The notes beneath the pieces are model-generated. The model made no database searches, was not told the DNA's origin, and was given only the letters and a program-made list of their open reading frames with translations. 64,000 bases of DNA from Gemmatimonadaceae bacterium (GTDB lineage Bacteria; Gemmatimonadota; Gemmatimonadetes; Gemmatimonadales; Gemmatimonadaceae), in assembly GCA_030647905.1 (NCBI GenBank), contig JAUSJA010000026.1, forward strand, positions 310,001-374,000, read 5' to 3'. Position numbers and translations under genes: made by a program. Of the stretch, positions 16,609-25,983 are shown in pieces; position 1 is the stretch's first letter; the number at the start of each line of letters is the position of its first letter.

Positions 16609-18285
16609 ATGGACAAAAGACTCTCAATCGCCCTGCTTCTTACCGCCATAATCGTGGCGGTCACTCCGGTTCTATTTCCAACGTCTCGTCGCCCACCACC
16701 GGCGACCAGTGCTGTTACTCCGACACGGAACGCTGAACCGGCAACACCAGAACGCTCTCTGCCAGTCACCAGCCCGACGGTTCCCTTCGTAGTGGGCTCG
16801 GTGATTGATACGAGCGTCACCTCCCCTTCGATGCAGCCGGTGGTGCCGCCGCGGTCGGAAGTCACGACAGTGTTGACGGCGACAACTGAATATCAGTTTA
16901 CGAATGTTGGCGCTGCGCCTGTGTCGGCAGTCTTTCGCGAGTATAAGAATCTCGGCCCGGCAAAAGGACCTGTCGATCTCAGGATTCCTGGGCGCCCGCT
17001 TCTCCGGTATTCCCTAGTATCGAAAGGAGACACGGTCCCGCTCTATGCGACTGCCTTTAAGCTCTTGAGCTCACAGGGCTCCGGCGGGAACAAGGTCCTG
17101 ACCTATAGAGCTTCTGTAAATGGCCTGGGTGTCGTCGTCTCCTACGAGATAGCTCCTGACAAGTACTCCATAGCCATCAACGGGAGGATTGAGGGCGCAG
17201 CCGGGTCCACCTATCTGTTGGTGGATCTTCCGTCGAGTCTCCCGACGACGGAAGCGGACACCCTTAGCGACCTTCGTACGTTGTCCTATTCGTTTAAGCC
17301 GTCTCGTGATCATGCTCGAGGGGTTCCATTCAGTAAGCTGGATCCGGGGGAGAAAAGGCTGGAAGCAGGCCCTCTTACCTGGGCGGCAGTACGCAACAAG
17401 TACTTCGTCATCGGGCTGGTTAATCCTGAGGGCAGCGCGTTTGAAGAAATGACGCTCACTGGTGGTGTGCGCACGTCGAAGATTGCCACAACCGCTTCGG
17501 CCACCGCGGTCAAGGCGGTGAAAGGCGGCGCTTTCGCTTTCGACATGTACATCGGACCTCAACAGTCCACGCAGCTGCTTGCGATGGGGCGGGATTTCGA
17601 TAACGTGAACCCCTATGGATGGAGCGCTCTTCAGCCAGTCGTAAACCCGATCGCGGCGCTCTGTATCAAGCTGTTGCTCTGGATGCACAAGCACCTGAAT
17701 CTAAGCTATGGATGGGTCCTCGTAATCTTCGGAGTAGTCATCCGAGTAGCGCTATGGCCGCTCAATCAGAGTGCCATGCGATCGAGCATGAAAATGCAGG
17801 AAATTCAGCCACGGCTTGCTGAAGTTCAGAAGAAGTACAAGGACAAGCCGGAAAGGCAGCGCGAAGAAATGATGAAGACCTACAAAGAAGCGGGTGCAAG
17901 CCCATTCACGGCATTGTCCGGTTGTCTCCCGATGCTGATACCAATGCCGGTCTTGTTCGCGCTCTTCTTTGTATTTCAGAATACGATCGAATTCCGCGGT
18001 GTTCCGTTTCTGTGGCTGACGGACATCTCCATTAAGGATCCGATCTACATCCTTCCGGTCCTCATGGGCATCTCGATGTATCTGCTTTCGTGGATCGGAC
18101 TGAGAAATGCACCGCCGAACCCCCAGGCAAAAATGATGAGCTACATGTTCCCCGTGATGATGACGTTTGTCCTCGCGAACATGGCCTCGGGGCTCAATCT
18201 CTACTACACGGCGCAGAATATCGCAGCGTTGCCACAGCAGTGGATGCTGGCAAGGGAGCGGCAGAAGGCGCGCCGCACGGGATAG
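16609..18285 (+). CDS. yidC: Membrane protein insertase YidC
   Basis: A 558-residue YidC/Oxa1 insertase of the Gram-negative type. An N-terminal anchor (about residues 4-24) is followed by a Pro/Thr-rich linker and a large periplasmic beta domain (about 80-330). The C-terminal five-helix core begins near NLSYGWVLVIFGVVIRVALW and includes the cytoplasmic loop MKMQEIQPRLAEVQKKYKDK and GCLPMLIPMPVLFALF. The large periplasmic domain implies a diderm cell. It inserts proteins into the inner membrane alone or with SecYEG. Confidence 0.97.
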   Translation: MDKRLSIALLLTAIIVAVTPVLFPTSRRPPPATSAVTPTRNAEPATPERSLPVTSPTVPFVVGSVIDTSVTSPSMQPVVPPRSEVTTVLTATTEYQFTNVGAAPVSAVFREYKNLGPAKGPVDLRIPGRPLLRYSLVSKGDTVPLYATAFKLLSSQGSGGNKVLTYRASVNGLGVVVSYEIAPDKYSIAINGRIEGAAGSTYLLVDLPSSLPTTEADTLSDLRTLSYSFKPSRDHARGVPFSKLDPGEKRLEAGPLTWAAVRNKYFVIGLVNPEGSAFEEMTLTGGVRTSKIATTASATAVKAVKGGAFAFDMYIGPQQSTQLLAMGRDFDNVNPYGWSALQPVVNPIAALCIKLLLWMHKHLNLSYGWVLVIFGVVIRVALWPLNQSAMRSSMKMQEIQPRLAEVQKKYKDKPERQREEMMKTYKEAGASPFTALSGCLPMLIPMPVLFALFFVFQNTIEFRGVPFLWLTDISIKDPIYILPVLMGISMYLLSWIGLRNAPPNPQAKMMSYMFPVMMTFVLANMASGLNLYYTAQNIAALPQQWMLARERQKARRTG

Positions 18286-18303
18286 CAGGTAAGGAAAGCG
18301 GCT

Positions 18304-19089
18304 GTGCGAATTACTTACATTGGTCACGCAACGCTACTAATTGAGATCGGTGGAAAGACATTTCTCACCGACCCCAACTTCGATCCAGCTCTGGGCAAGT
18401 TGCTACCCAGGGTAAGCGCGCCTGGTATTCTGCTTCAGAATCTTCCGCCAATCGACGCGGTATTCATTACACATGCACACGCCGACCATCTATCATTCAA
18501 ATCCCTTGATGGTCTTCAGGACGGCGTGCCAGTGTTCTCTCCGCCAGTGATTGCCAGGTGGCTCAGCCGACGCGGCTACCGGAATGTTGTCGGGATCAAT
18601 CCGGGTGAAACGATTAATACCGGGGACGTGGGTGTTTCCGCTGCATCGGCTACTCACAAGGGCTACCGTTATGGAATCGATCGGTGGCGCGGCGCGGCGA
18701 ATATGTATCTATTTGATACTAACGCTGTCTCTTGCTTTTTCGCTGGCGATACTGGGCTCACGCCGGACAGCACGAAGATGATAGACGAGCGCCTCGTGCC
18801 CCACGGAAGGAAGCTCGACATGGCGCTCCTTCCCATAGGGCACGCGCCGTGGTGGAAACCGGGATTCCGGAAGGGGCATCTCACCAGTGCGGACGCCCTC
18901 ACTCTGTTCGACCGGCTGGAGGCGAGGTATCTGATTCCCTATCACTGGGGTACGTTCGATCATGTCACGTCCAGGGCGCACGATGCAATCGAGCGCCTGA
19001 GAGAACAACTTCCGGGACACGCCAGGCAAGCCGATGTCCGGATTCTCGAACCAGGAATGTCTTTCGAGTTGCACTCAGAGCCAGGATGA
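18304..19089 (+). CDS. MBL-fold metallo-hydrolase (NAPE-PLD/UlaG-like)
   Basis: A 261-residue metallo-beta-lactamase-fold enzyme. It starts [23 protein letters not shown] and carries HAHADH (about residues 58-63) for two metals. Further ligands are suggested by FAGDTGL and the HWGTFDH stretch near 218. The closest pattern is the L-ascorbate-lactonase/NAPE-PLD-like group; the substrate is unknown. The GTG at 18304 is used. It overlaps mnmE by four bases (ATGA 19086-19089), so it is co-translated with mnmE although no functional link is known. Confidence 0.85.
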   Translation: MRITYIGHATLLIEIGGKTFLTDPNFDPALGKLLPRVSAPGILLQNLPPIDAVFITHAHADHLSFKSLDGLQDGVPVFSPPVIARWLSRRGYRNVVGINPGETINTGDVGVSAASATHKGYRYGIDRWRGAANMYLFDTNAVSCFFAGDTGLTPDSTKMIDERLVPHGRKLDMALLPIGHAPWWKPGFRKGHLTSADALTLFDRLEARYLIPYHWGTFDHVTSRAHDAIERLREQLPGHARQADVRILEPGMSFELHSEPG

Positions 19090-20480
19090 CGGTCGACCCT
19101 GAGCTGGCGGGGAGCCTCACCGGCGGGCGGGATACAATCGTCGCCCTCGCCACGCCACCTGGGCGAGGAGCGATCTCGATCGTGCGAATGAGCGGGCCTG
19201 ATGCTCTCCGAATTGCGGAACGAGTGATAGATCCATGGCCGCTGGAGCCGCGCCGGGTTACGCTTTGCAGAGTCTCCGATGCTGATCAGGGACAGGTGCT
19301 CGATCAGGCCCTGATCACGGCGTTCATCGGGCCTGATTCCTTCACCGGGGAAAACCTGGTGGAAATATCGGGGCACGGTGGCCACTACGTACCAGCGTTG
19401 TTGGTGGAGACACTTATCTCATGTGGGGCCAGGCCGGCATTGGCAGGCGAGTTTACTCGTCGTGCCGTATTGAACGGCAAGCTGGACATGACGCAGGCGG
19501 AGGCTATCGGGGATCTGGTGGACGCCAGATCGCAGGCAATGCATCGCGCCGCATTAGGACAGCTTGACGGAGGATTATCCCGTCGGATTGCGGTTATACG
19601 AAGCAATCTCATATCCGTCGAGTCATTGATTGCCTACGATATCGATTTTCCTGAAGAGGATGATGGACCAATCTCCCGCAACAGGATTGGAATGGATGTA
19701 GAAGTCCTGCTCACCTCCCTCGACGTCCTGCTAGCAACGGTGCCCGTGGGGGAAATGATCCGTGAGGGGGCGATTGTGGTGATCGCTGGCAGGCCGAATG
19801 TCGGGAAATCGTCGCTCTTCAATGCGCTCTTGGGCCAATCGCGTGCGATTGTGACAGATACTCCCGGCACGACTCGCGATGCAATAGAAAGCTTTCTCGA
19901 GACGAAGAAGTGGCCTCTTCGTCTCGTTGATACGGCCGGATTGCGTGAGACCATAAACACGGTCGAGCGCATCGGCATCGAAGTGAGCGAGCGATATTTG
20001 AGCAGGGCGAATGCAGTACTTGCCTGCGGCGACAGTGATGAATCGCTGTCGGCAACGCTCGAAGCGCTCGAGGGCAGGACAGAATCTCCGATCATCAGGG
20101 TGAAAACGAAGGGTGATCTTGGGAGGAGAACTGCCAGCGGACAATTATTATCGTCCACGGCCGACGTTACTGTCAGCGCGGAAACCGGTGAAGGGCTCGC
20201 TAGTCTGATGGCCCTGGTGGATGGCGTTCTTTCTTCAAAGGTCGGTGCGGTCATCGCTGACGTTCCGATACTTACGAGAAGCCGTCATATTCAGGCGATA
20301 CGGCAGGCACGCGCTGAGGTCGCGTCCTTCGGGGAGGCATGGCAGAACGAGATGCTGCCGGCCCCGGTTGCGGCTGTTCATCTACGGGCGGCCGCCACAG
20401 CTCTCGAGACACTCATCGGTGCGGTCAGTGCCGATGATGTACTAGACCGCGTGTTCAGCTCATTCTGTGTGGGGAAGTAG
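19086..20480 (+). CDS. mnmE: tRNA modification GTPase MnmE
   Basis: A 464-residue enzyme that, with MnmG, installs the 5-carboxymethylaminomethyl group on wobble uridine 34. The N-terminal folate-binding domain has [20 protein letters not shown] and the helical domain [15 protein letters not shown]. The embedded G domain has G1 [10 protein letters not shown]2 TTRD and G3 DTAG. The C-terminal CVGK supplies the functional Cys. The G4 motif reads TKGD rather than NKxD. The frame is open well upstream, but the ATG at 19086 is chosen because it gives the family N-terminus and a 4-base overlap with the preceding gene. Confidence 0.96.
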   Translation: MTVDPELAGSLTGGRDTIVALATPPGRGAISIVRMSGPDALRIAERVIDPWPLEPRRVTLCRVSDADQGQVLDQALITAFIGPDSFTGENLVEISGHGGHYVPALLVETLISCGARPALAGEFTRRAVLNGKLDMTQAEAIGDLVDARSQAMHRAALGQLDGGLSRRIAVIRSNLISVESLIAYDIDFPEEDDGPISRNRIGMDVEVLLTSLDVLLATVPVGEMIREGAIVVIAGRPNVGKSSLFNALLGQSRAIVTDTPGTTRDAIESFLETKKWPLRLVDTAGLRETINTVERIGIEVSERYLSRANAVLACGDSDESLSATLEALEGRTESPIIRVKTKGDLGRRTASGQLLSSTADVTVSAETGEGLASLMALVDGVLSSKVGAVIADVPILTRSRHIQAIRQARAEVASFGEAWQNEMLPAPVAAVHLRAAATALETLIGAVSADDVLDRVFSSFCVGK

Positions 20481-20485
20481 CGAGT

Positions 20486-21565
20486 TTAGGCGGTAGCTGC
20501 GGTTTCGCCCGAAATGGAGGCAATCTCCAACGCGCTGGCGCGGACCGTCCACGCGACACCCCTGGTTGCCATTGCCTGTTCGACCATTCGTGCGCCGATG
20601 TAGTAGCCACACCGGTCAGGTATCACGTAGTCACCGACGCGCCGGGCATCTTCGCTCATTCCATCGGACAGATATTTCAGGCGCAGGCCCAACCCGGACT
20701 TGTCGAAATTCCCGATGAGAGAGCGAGCGACGACAGGCCCCATCTCACGGATGCGGGCGTATTCTCTCCGGTCATATCCGTAGTACTCCCAGGCAGCATG
20801 ACCGGGGCTGATCATGCGGGAAATCTGGACGGCAATCCCCTCGTTGATGAGGAGCTCTCGGAGGGTCGCTCGCTTGCCGGTCTCCCAATAGGAGTAGCTC
20901 CCGTTCATCTCGTCGATGATGGTCCGCATTTCACTCCGGCTTCCCGGCGAGGTATAACGCACCCCGTGGGCAATCTCGTGAGAGAGCCAGAGTGGAATCA
21001 GCTCGGGGTCCAGGCCCAGTCCACGTGTTTCCGGGTTGGCTATGCTGGTGAAGTGCTCGAGGCATACGAAAGCCACTCCCCGACCGTTCACGACGAGCTC
21101 TCCAGCGTTTGCCGCTCCGACACCGATCATGAGAACGACGTCAATATCGGAATCAATCTCGAGAAGGGTACGACATTGATCTTCGGTGTTCCGGGCCAGG
21201 GTGACTACATCCATCCTTTCGAGCATCGTCCGTAAATCGGTGCGTCCCGCCAATGCCGCCGATTTCACGACTTCGGAGAAATGCGGACTATCGGGCTCGA
21301 CGACGTAGTTGGACCAGTAGGCTTCGAGGAGACTGCGGTGGTTATCGAAGTAGCGGAGGTATGCCGCGATGCGATCGGTGCTGTTCAGGACTGCGAAGAA
21401 GTCAGGCAGCAGGTTGATCAGCATCAACAACCAGGTCATGAGTGAGATGAGAGCGCGGCGCGCTCGAAGGATGCGAGAAAATACTCTGACTGGAAATTTC
21501 CAACAAGAGCGATAATCCTTCGCAGCGAAAATAAAACATGGCACAAGAATTCCTTTACGCGCCAC
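20486..21565 (-). CDS. Putative zinc metallopeptidase, membrane-linked
   Basis: Up to 359 residues. The zinc motif HEIAH (in LWLSHEIAHGVRY) is followed about 45 residues later by INEGIAVQ, giving an HExxH...E gluzincin pattern similar to DUF2268-type predicted Zn proteases. A hydrophobic segment (SLMTWLLMLINLLPDFFAVL, about residues 41-60) suggests membrane attachment or a signal anchor. The GTG at 21565 is uncertain: an ATG at 21439 inside that segment is an alternative, and neither has a good ribosome-binding site. It converges on mnmE with five bases between stops. The gap 21566-21688 holds nothing I recognise. Confidence 0.65.
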   Translation of the reverse strand: MARKGILVPCFIFAAKDYRSCWKFPVRVFSRILRARRALISLMTWLLMLINLLPDFFAVLNSTDRIAAYLRYFDNHRSLLEAYWSNYVVEPDSPHFSEVVKSAALAGRTDLRTMLERMDVVTLARNTEDQCRTLLEIDSDIDVVLMIGVGAANAGELVVNGRGVAFVCLEHFTSIANPETRGLGLDPELIPLWLSHEIAHGVRYTSPGSRSEMRTIIDEMNGSYSYWETGKRATLRELLINEGIAVQISRMISPGHAAWEYYGYDRREYARIREMGPVVARSLIGNFDKSGLGLRLKYLSDGMSEDARRVGDYVIPDRCGYYIGARMVEQAMATRGVAWTVRASALEIASISGETAATA

Positions 21566-21688
21566 CCGGTGCTATGAGGACGAAGGTGACATCGAGGTGG
21601 AGCCAGGTCACCACCACCGCCGAGCAGCAGAGGACCGATCCGAAGGAATGGTTCGGCTAGTGAAGCGTCACGTACGGCAGCGTCCTGT

Positions 21689-22339
21689 CTAGCGTGTTCC
21701 GAACAACCTGTCCCCTGCGTCGCCGAGGCCGGGGAGAATGTAGCCCTGGGAGTTCAACTCGCGGTCGAGCGCGGCGCAGTATATCTGAACGTCAGGATGA
21801 TCTGTCGCCAGTTTCCGAACTCCAGCCGGAGCGGCGACTAGGCAGAGGAATCTGATCCGCGTTGCACCCGCTCTCTTGAGGGAACTGACAGCCGCTGCCG
21901 CGCTCCCTCCGGTGGCAAGCATCGGATCGAGCACGAAGAAATCTCGCTCGGCGACATCACCCGGGATCTTGAAGTAATAGTCCACCGGCTGAAGGGTATC
22001 GTGGTCGCGATATAATCCGATATGTCCGACGCGAGCGGCTGGAACGAGGCGGAGAATACCCTCCACCATGCCAAGTCCCGCGCGAAGTATGGGAACGAGA
22101 GTGAGCTTCTTTCCGCTGATATGTCGCCCGACGGTAGCCTCGAGCGGAGTCCTGACGTCCAACGGCTCGACAGTGAGATCGATCGTGGCCTCATACGCCA
22201 TGAGCATTGCGATCTCATCGACGAGCTCCTTGAAGATCTTCGTCGGAGTATCGCGATTTCGCAGTATCGTCAGCTTGTGCTGGACGAGTGGATGCCGGAT
22301 AATTGTGAGCGTCGGAAACTCAGCGATCGGTTCAATCAT
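21689..22339 (-). CDS. upp: Uracil phosphoribosyltransferase
   Basis: A 216-residue salvage enzyme making UMP from uracil and PRPP. Visible are the N-terminal [13 protein letters not shown], the [12 protein letters not shown] stretch, the PRPP loop [14 protein letters not shown] and the uracil-binding tail [17 protein letters not shown]. The length and motifs are standard. The ATG at 22339 begins [14 protein letters not shown]. It is divergent from the small gene at 22430 with a 90-base gap. Confidence 0.97.
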   Translation of the reverse strand: MIEPIAEFPTLTIIRHPLVQHKLTILRNRDTPTKIFKELVDEIAMLMAYEATIDLTVEPLDVRTPLEATVGRHISGKKLTLVPILRAGLGMVEGILRLVPAARVGHIGLYRDHDTLQPVDYYFKIPGDVAERDFFVLDPMLATGGSAAAAVSSLKRAGATRIRFLCLVAAPAGVRKLATDHPDVQIYCAALDRELNSQGYILPGLGDAGDRLFGTR

Positions 22340-22429
22340 TTACGGTACTGTTTACCCCGTGAATTCACTGGCATGACCGCCTGAAGATACGAATTATCCG
22401 ACTCTAACATATCTTCATCTCCCGTTTGT

Positions 22430-22606
22430 ATGAAAGAATACCAGGCCGTTGTGGTCAAGCTCACCAGACACACCCGTGAAGACGAGGACACCCTGACGGA
22501 CCTTCTCAACGAGCGAAGCCGGGGCGGGTGGGAGCCGGCTCTCATGTCGCAGGACGAGCAGCGTCTGACGATCCTCTTTCAGCGTAGCGCCATCGCCGAG
22601 GGCTGA
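22430..22606 (+). CDS. Small DUF4177-like protein
   Basis: A 58-residue protein starting MKEYQAVVVKLTRHTRE, with LLNERSRGGWEPALMSQD and LTILFQR. The pattern MKEY...LN...GWE...(L)...FQR matches small DUF4177-type proteins, whose function is unknown. It lies upstream of the beta-CASP nuclease gene, whose TTG start is six bases after this stop, so the two are probably co-transcribed. Cytosolic, no signal peptide. Confidence 0.65.
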   Translation: MKEYQAVVVKLTRHTREDEDTLTDLLNERSRGGWEPALMSQDEQRLTILFQRSAIAEG

Positions 22607-22612
22607 GACCAA

Positions 22613-23995
22613 TTGGAAATCACATTCGCAGGCGCAGCCCGGGAGGTCACAGGGTCGTGTCATCTGCTGCACGTGAGCAATCACACGGTGGTTCTGGATT
22701 GCGGGATGTTCCAGGGGAGGCGGAGGGAGTCAGCGGAGAAGAACAAGACACTGCCGTTACCCATCACTGACATCGATGCCGTAGTCCTCTCGCACGCGCA
22801 CATCGACCATGCAGGGCGTCTTCCGTTTCTCGTTTCTCGGGGATACGGAAAGGCGATCTGGGCTACATCTGCGACCCGTGACCTTAGCGCTCTGATGCTT
22901 GCCGACTCGGCGCATATACAGGAAAAGGACGCTGAGTTTCTGGCAAGGAAGAACAAGGATTTCGTCGAGCCCTTGTATGGGATGCTGGACGCCACCCGTA
23001 CAATGGATTTGATGATTGGTGTTCCGTACAACAAGCCATTCGACGTGGTGCCCGGCGTGAGAGGGACATACGTGGATGCCGGCCACATCCTTGGCTCTGC
23101 TTCAGTGATTCTCGACTGCACGGAAGGAGGCGTGACAAGGCGCCTTGTGTTTTCAGGTGATATCGGCAGGTCCGGACTGGCGATAATACGCGATCCGGTA
23201 GCTCCAGCTAACGCCGACGCAGTCATCATGGAATCCACCTATGGTAATTGCGACCATGAATCGATTGATGGGGCGCGTGCGCATCTGGCGCGGGTAGTCA
23301 GGGCGACAGCGGCGAGAGGCGGAAGGGTGCTGATACCGGCCTTTGCAGTCGGGCGGACGCAGGAGCTGCTCTATAGCCTGCATTCACTGTTGCGAGAGGG
23401 AGCCATTCCGTCGATCCCGGTCTATATGGATAGCCCTCTCGCGATCGATACGACGACCGTGTTCGAGATGCATCCGGAGACCTTTGACCAGTCCGAGGAC
23501 ATGGTGAAGCGGGTCAAGGAGCTGTTCGAATTTCCGCTTCTTCATTTTACGCGTGATGTGGAAGAATCGAAGGCGATCAACCATGCTAAGGGTCCGATGA
23601 TTGTCATTGCAGCATCCGGCATGTGCGAAGCAGGACGTATACTTCATCATCTGGCAAATGAAGCCAGCGATCCGAGAAACACGATCCTTATTGTCGGGTT
23701 CCAGGCGGAGCACACGCTTGGTAGGCGAATTGTCGAAAAGCAGCCGATGCTGAAGATATTCGGGGACGAGGTTCCACTGAGGGCTCAGATCGAAGTGATC
23801 AACGGGTACAGCGCGCATGCGGATCGCACGGAACTGATGATGTGGATAGACAGAGTCAAAGCGGCCTCACCCCGGCTCGGTCCCATCTGGCTTGTGCATG
23901 GTGAGGCCGAAGTCCAGGACGAGTTCAGGACGAGCCTTACGTCCAAGGGCTATTCCGTGAGCTGTCCGGAGCCCCACACACGGGTTGCCTTCTAG
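22613..23995 (+). CDS. MBL-fold/beta-CASP ribonuclease
   Basis: A 460-residue member of the CPSF73/Ysh1-like bacterial group. The metallo-beta-lactamase core has SHAHIDHAG (about residues 58-66) and GDIGRSG. The beta-CASP cap follows (MDSPLAI, AASGMCEAGRI). The C-terminal RNA-specificity region has INGYSAHADR and LVHGE. These enzymes cleave or trim RNA. A TTG start at 22613 gives the usual opening MEITFAGAAREVTGSCHLL; no ATG or GTG is available near that point. Confidence 0.93.
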   Translation: MEITFAGAAREVTGSCHLLHVSNHTVVLDCGMFQGRRRESAEKNKTLPLPITDIDAVVLSHAHIDHAGRLPFLVSRGYGKAIWATSATRDLSALMLADSAHIQEKDAEFLARKNKDFVEPLYGMLDATRTMDLMIGVPYNKPFDVVPGVRGTYVDAGHILGSASVILDCTEGGVTRRLVFSGDIGRSGLAIIRDPVAPANADAVIMESTYGNCDHESIDGARAHLARVVRATAARGGRVLIPAFAVGRTQELLYSLHSLLREGAIPSIPVYMDSPLAIDTTTVFEMHPETFDQSEDMVKRVKELFEFPLLHFTRDVEESKAINHAKGPMIVIAASGMCEAGRILHHLANEASDPRNTILIVGFQAEHTLGRRIVEKQPMLKIFGDEVPLRAQIEVINGYSAHADRTELMMWIDRVKAASPRLGPIWLVHGEAEVQDEFRTSLTSKGYSVSCPEPHTRVAF

Positions 23996-24007
23996 GTAAT
24001 TTCAGGG

Positions 24008-24613
24008 ATGGGCTGGGCATTGAGGGCACTGGGTCGAATTGTAGTGAGCCTTCTTCTCGGCGTTGCAGTGTTTTGGGCCGGGTGGATGGCGGCTGTTCTG
24101 GTGTGGAGCTCAATGGACCAAGCCCGCCCGGCTGGATCCATCGTCGTGCTGGGCGCGGCGCAATATGACGGCAAGCCGTCACCGGTTCTGAGAGCCAGGC
24201 TTGACCACGGGATAGATCTGTGGAATAAGGGGATGGGGAAGGTCCTGGTTCTGACCGGTGGCCGCGGATACGGGGATACCACGAGTGAAGCTGCGGTCGG
24301 CAGAGAGTATGCACGGAAGCATGGTGTGCCGGACGAGGTGATTCTTCTCGAGGACAAGGGGCGAACTACCCGCGAGTCCATGCTGGGCGTTGCGGGAATT
24401 CTCAGCAGCCAGGGTATCAGGACCGTAATCCTGGTGAGCGATCCATTCCACATGCTGAGGCTGTCCATAATTGGAAGGCGATTCGGGCTCACGACCTACA
24501 CTTCCCCCACCCGGACGAGTCCAATATCGCCAAACAGGGAGAAGCGCTGGAGATACATGCTGGGCGAATCGATCAAGGCACCACTGGCATTCCTATTCGA
24601 GAGGAAAAAGTGA
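24008..24613 (+). CDS. YdcF/DUF218-like membrane-anchored protein
   Basis: A 201-residue protein with one N-terminal membrane helix (about residues 10-34) and a DUF218 domain. The domain is recognised by SIVVLGAAQYDGKPSPVL, VLTGGRGYG, TTSEAA, RTTRESM and LVSDPFHMLR. DUF218 proteins such as SanA/YdcF are linked to envelope functions, with the reaction largely unknown. It starts 13 bases after the beta-CASP gene and overlaps the following M16 peptidase by four bases (GTGA), suggesting one operon. Confidence 0.88.
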   Translation: MGWALRALGRIVVSLLLGVAVFWAGWMAAVLVWSSMDQARPAGSIVVLGAAQYDGKPSPVLRARLDHGIDLWNKGMGKVLVLTGGRGYGDTTSEAAVGREYARKHGVPDEVILLEDKGRTTRESMLGVAGILSSQGIRTVILVSDPFHMLRLSIIGRRFGLTTYTSPTRTSPISPNREKRWRYMLGESIKAPLAFLFERKK

Positions 24614-25983
24614 GACGAGCACTATTAATAGCGATTAGCGTCTTAATCACCACAACGACTGCAATAATTGCAGGGGCTCAGGTAATTCCGAAGATCAAGT
24701 TCGAGAAGTACGCGCTTCCAAACGGGCTGGAGGTGATTCTGCACGAAGACCATTCGACGCCGATCGTCACGGTCAATACATGGTATAAGGTTGGTTCCGG
24801 CGACGAAAAGATCGGCCGGACCGGGTTCGCGCACCTGTTCGAGCACATCATGTTTATGGGATCGGAACATGTGCCTGTCGGCATGTTCGACAAGGAGCTC
24901 GAGGCAGCAGGTGCGGATAACAATGGCTCGACTACCGAAGACCGGACCAACTACTACGAAAACTTTCCCTCGAACGCGCTGCCACTTGCGCTCTGGCTCG
25001 ACTCGGACAGGATGGGATTCCTTCTTTCCACGATGGATAGGGCAAAGCTCGACCTGCAGCGCGAGGTGGTGAAGAACGAACGCCGGGAGAGGGTGGATAA
25101 CGTCCCCTACGGACGTGGAGACGAAATGATCCTCGCGGCGCTTTATCCGAAGGGTCATCCATATTCATGGTCGGTGATCGGGTCCATGGCCGATCTGGGT
25201 GCGGCGTCGCTCGAGGATGTCAAGAATTTTTTCCGTACTTACTACGCTCCGAATAACGCGACGCTTACAATAGCCGGAGATTTTAATCCGGCTAATGCGA
25301 AGCAGCTGGTGCAGCTGTATTTCGGAAGTATCCCGAGGGGACCGACGCTTCCCACCCGGCCGAAGGTAGCTCCCGTTGTGCTTGCGAAAGACACGTTCAT
25401 GGTACTGGAAGACCGCGTGCAACTCCCGAGGGTGTTCTACGATTGGCCAACGGTGAAGGTGTTCGAGAAGGACGATGCGGCCCTCGATGTTCTTGCGTCA
25501 GTATTGGCAAATGGAAAGAATTCGCGACTGTACAAGAGACTTGTTTATGACATGCAAGTGGCGCAGAACGTCTTCGCCTCACAGCAATCGAGCAAGCTGG
25601 CCGGCCGATTTGAGATTGACATCACCCCGAAGCCGGGCCAGAGCCTGGCAGCCATCGACAAGGTGGTGAAGGAAGAGCTGCAAAGGCTGATGAACGAGCC
25701 GGTCACCCAGCGCGAGCTACAGCGAGTCCAGAACTCATTCCGTTCGAGCTTTCTGAATCGTCTTTCCGGAGTGCTCGGCAAGTCCGAAACACTCAACTCG
25801 TACAACTATCTCGCCGGCAACCCCGACTATGTACGGCAGGACGCTGCGCGCTACGATCATGTCACCCGTGCCGACGTGCAGCGAGTGGCGAAAACGTATC
25901 TCGGCCGGCACAAGGTCGTGCTCACGGTAGTTCCAGAGGGAAAGCGCGAGATGATGCTTACAGCAAACGGAGGTGACCGATGA
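24610..25983 (+). CDS. Secreted M16 zinc peptidase, catalytic subunit
   Basis: A 457-residue insulinase-family protein. It has a signal peptide (basic MRRALLI, hydrophobic core, likely cleavage after AGA), so it probably acts in the periplasm. The inverted zinc motif HLFEH (in GFAHLFEHIMFMGSEH) and the downstream Glu in VVKNERRE give the full HxxEH...E site. The second half is the inactive M16 C domain. It begins with GTG overlapping the YdcF-like stop and overlaps the next M16 gene by four bases. The pair probably forms an active/inactive heterodimer. Confidence 0.93.
   Translation: MRRALLIAISVLITTTTAIIAGAQVIPKIKFEKYALPNGLEVILHEDHSTPIVTVNTWYKVGSGDEKIGRTGFAHLFEHIMFMGSEHVPVGMFDKELEAAGADNNGSTTEDRTNYYENFPSNALPLALWLDSDRMGFLLSTMDRAKLDLQREVVKNERRERVDNVPYGRGDEMILAALYPKGHPYSWSVIGSMADLGAASLEDVKNFFRTYYAPNNATLTIAGDFNPANAKQLVQLYFGSIPRGPTLPTRPKVAPVVLAKDTFMVLEDRVQLPRVFYDWPTVKVFEKDDAALDVLASVLANGKNSRLYKRLVYDMQVAQNVFASQQSSKLAGRFEIDITPKPGQSLAAIDKVVKEELQRLMNEPVTQRELQRVQNSFRSSFLNRLSGVLGKSETLNSYNYLAGNPDYVRQDAARYDHVTRADVQRVAKTYLGRHKVVLTVVPEGKREMMLTANGGDR

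Noticed and set aside
18732-19085. 118-residue N-terminal extension of MnmE
   Set aside because: It overlaps the upstream metallo-hydrolase gene in another frame and has no MnmE-like sequence; the ATG at 19086 fits the family start.
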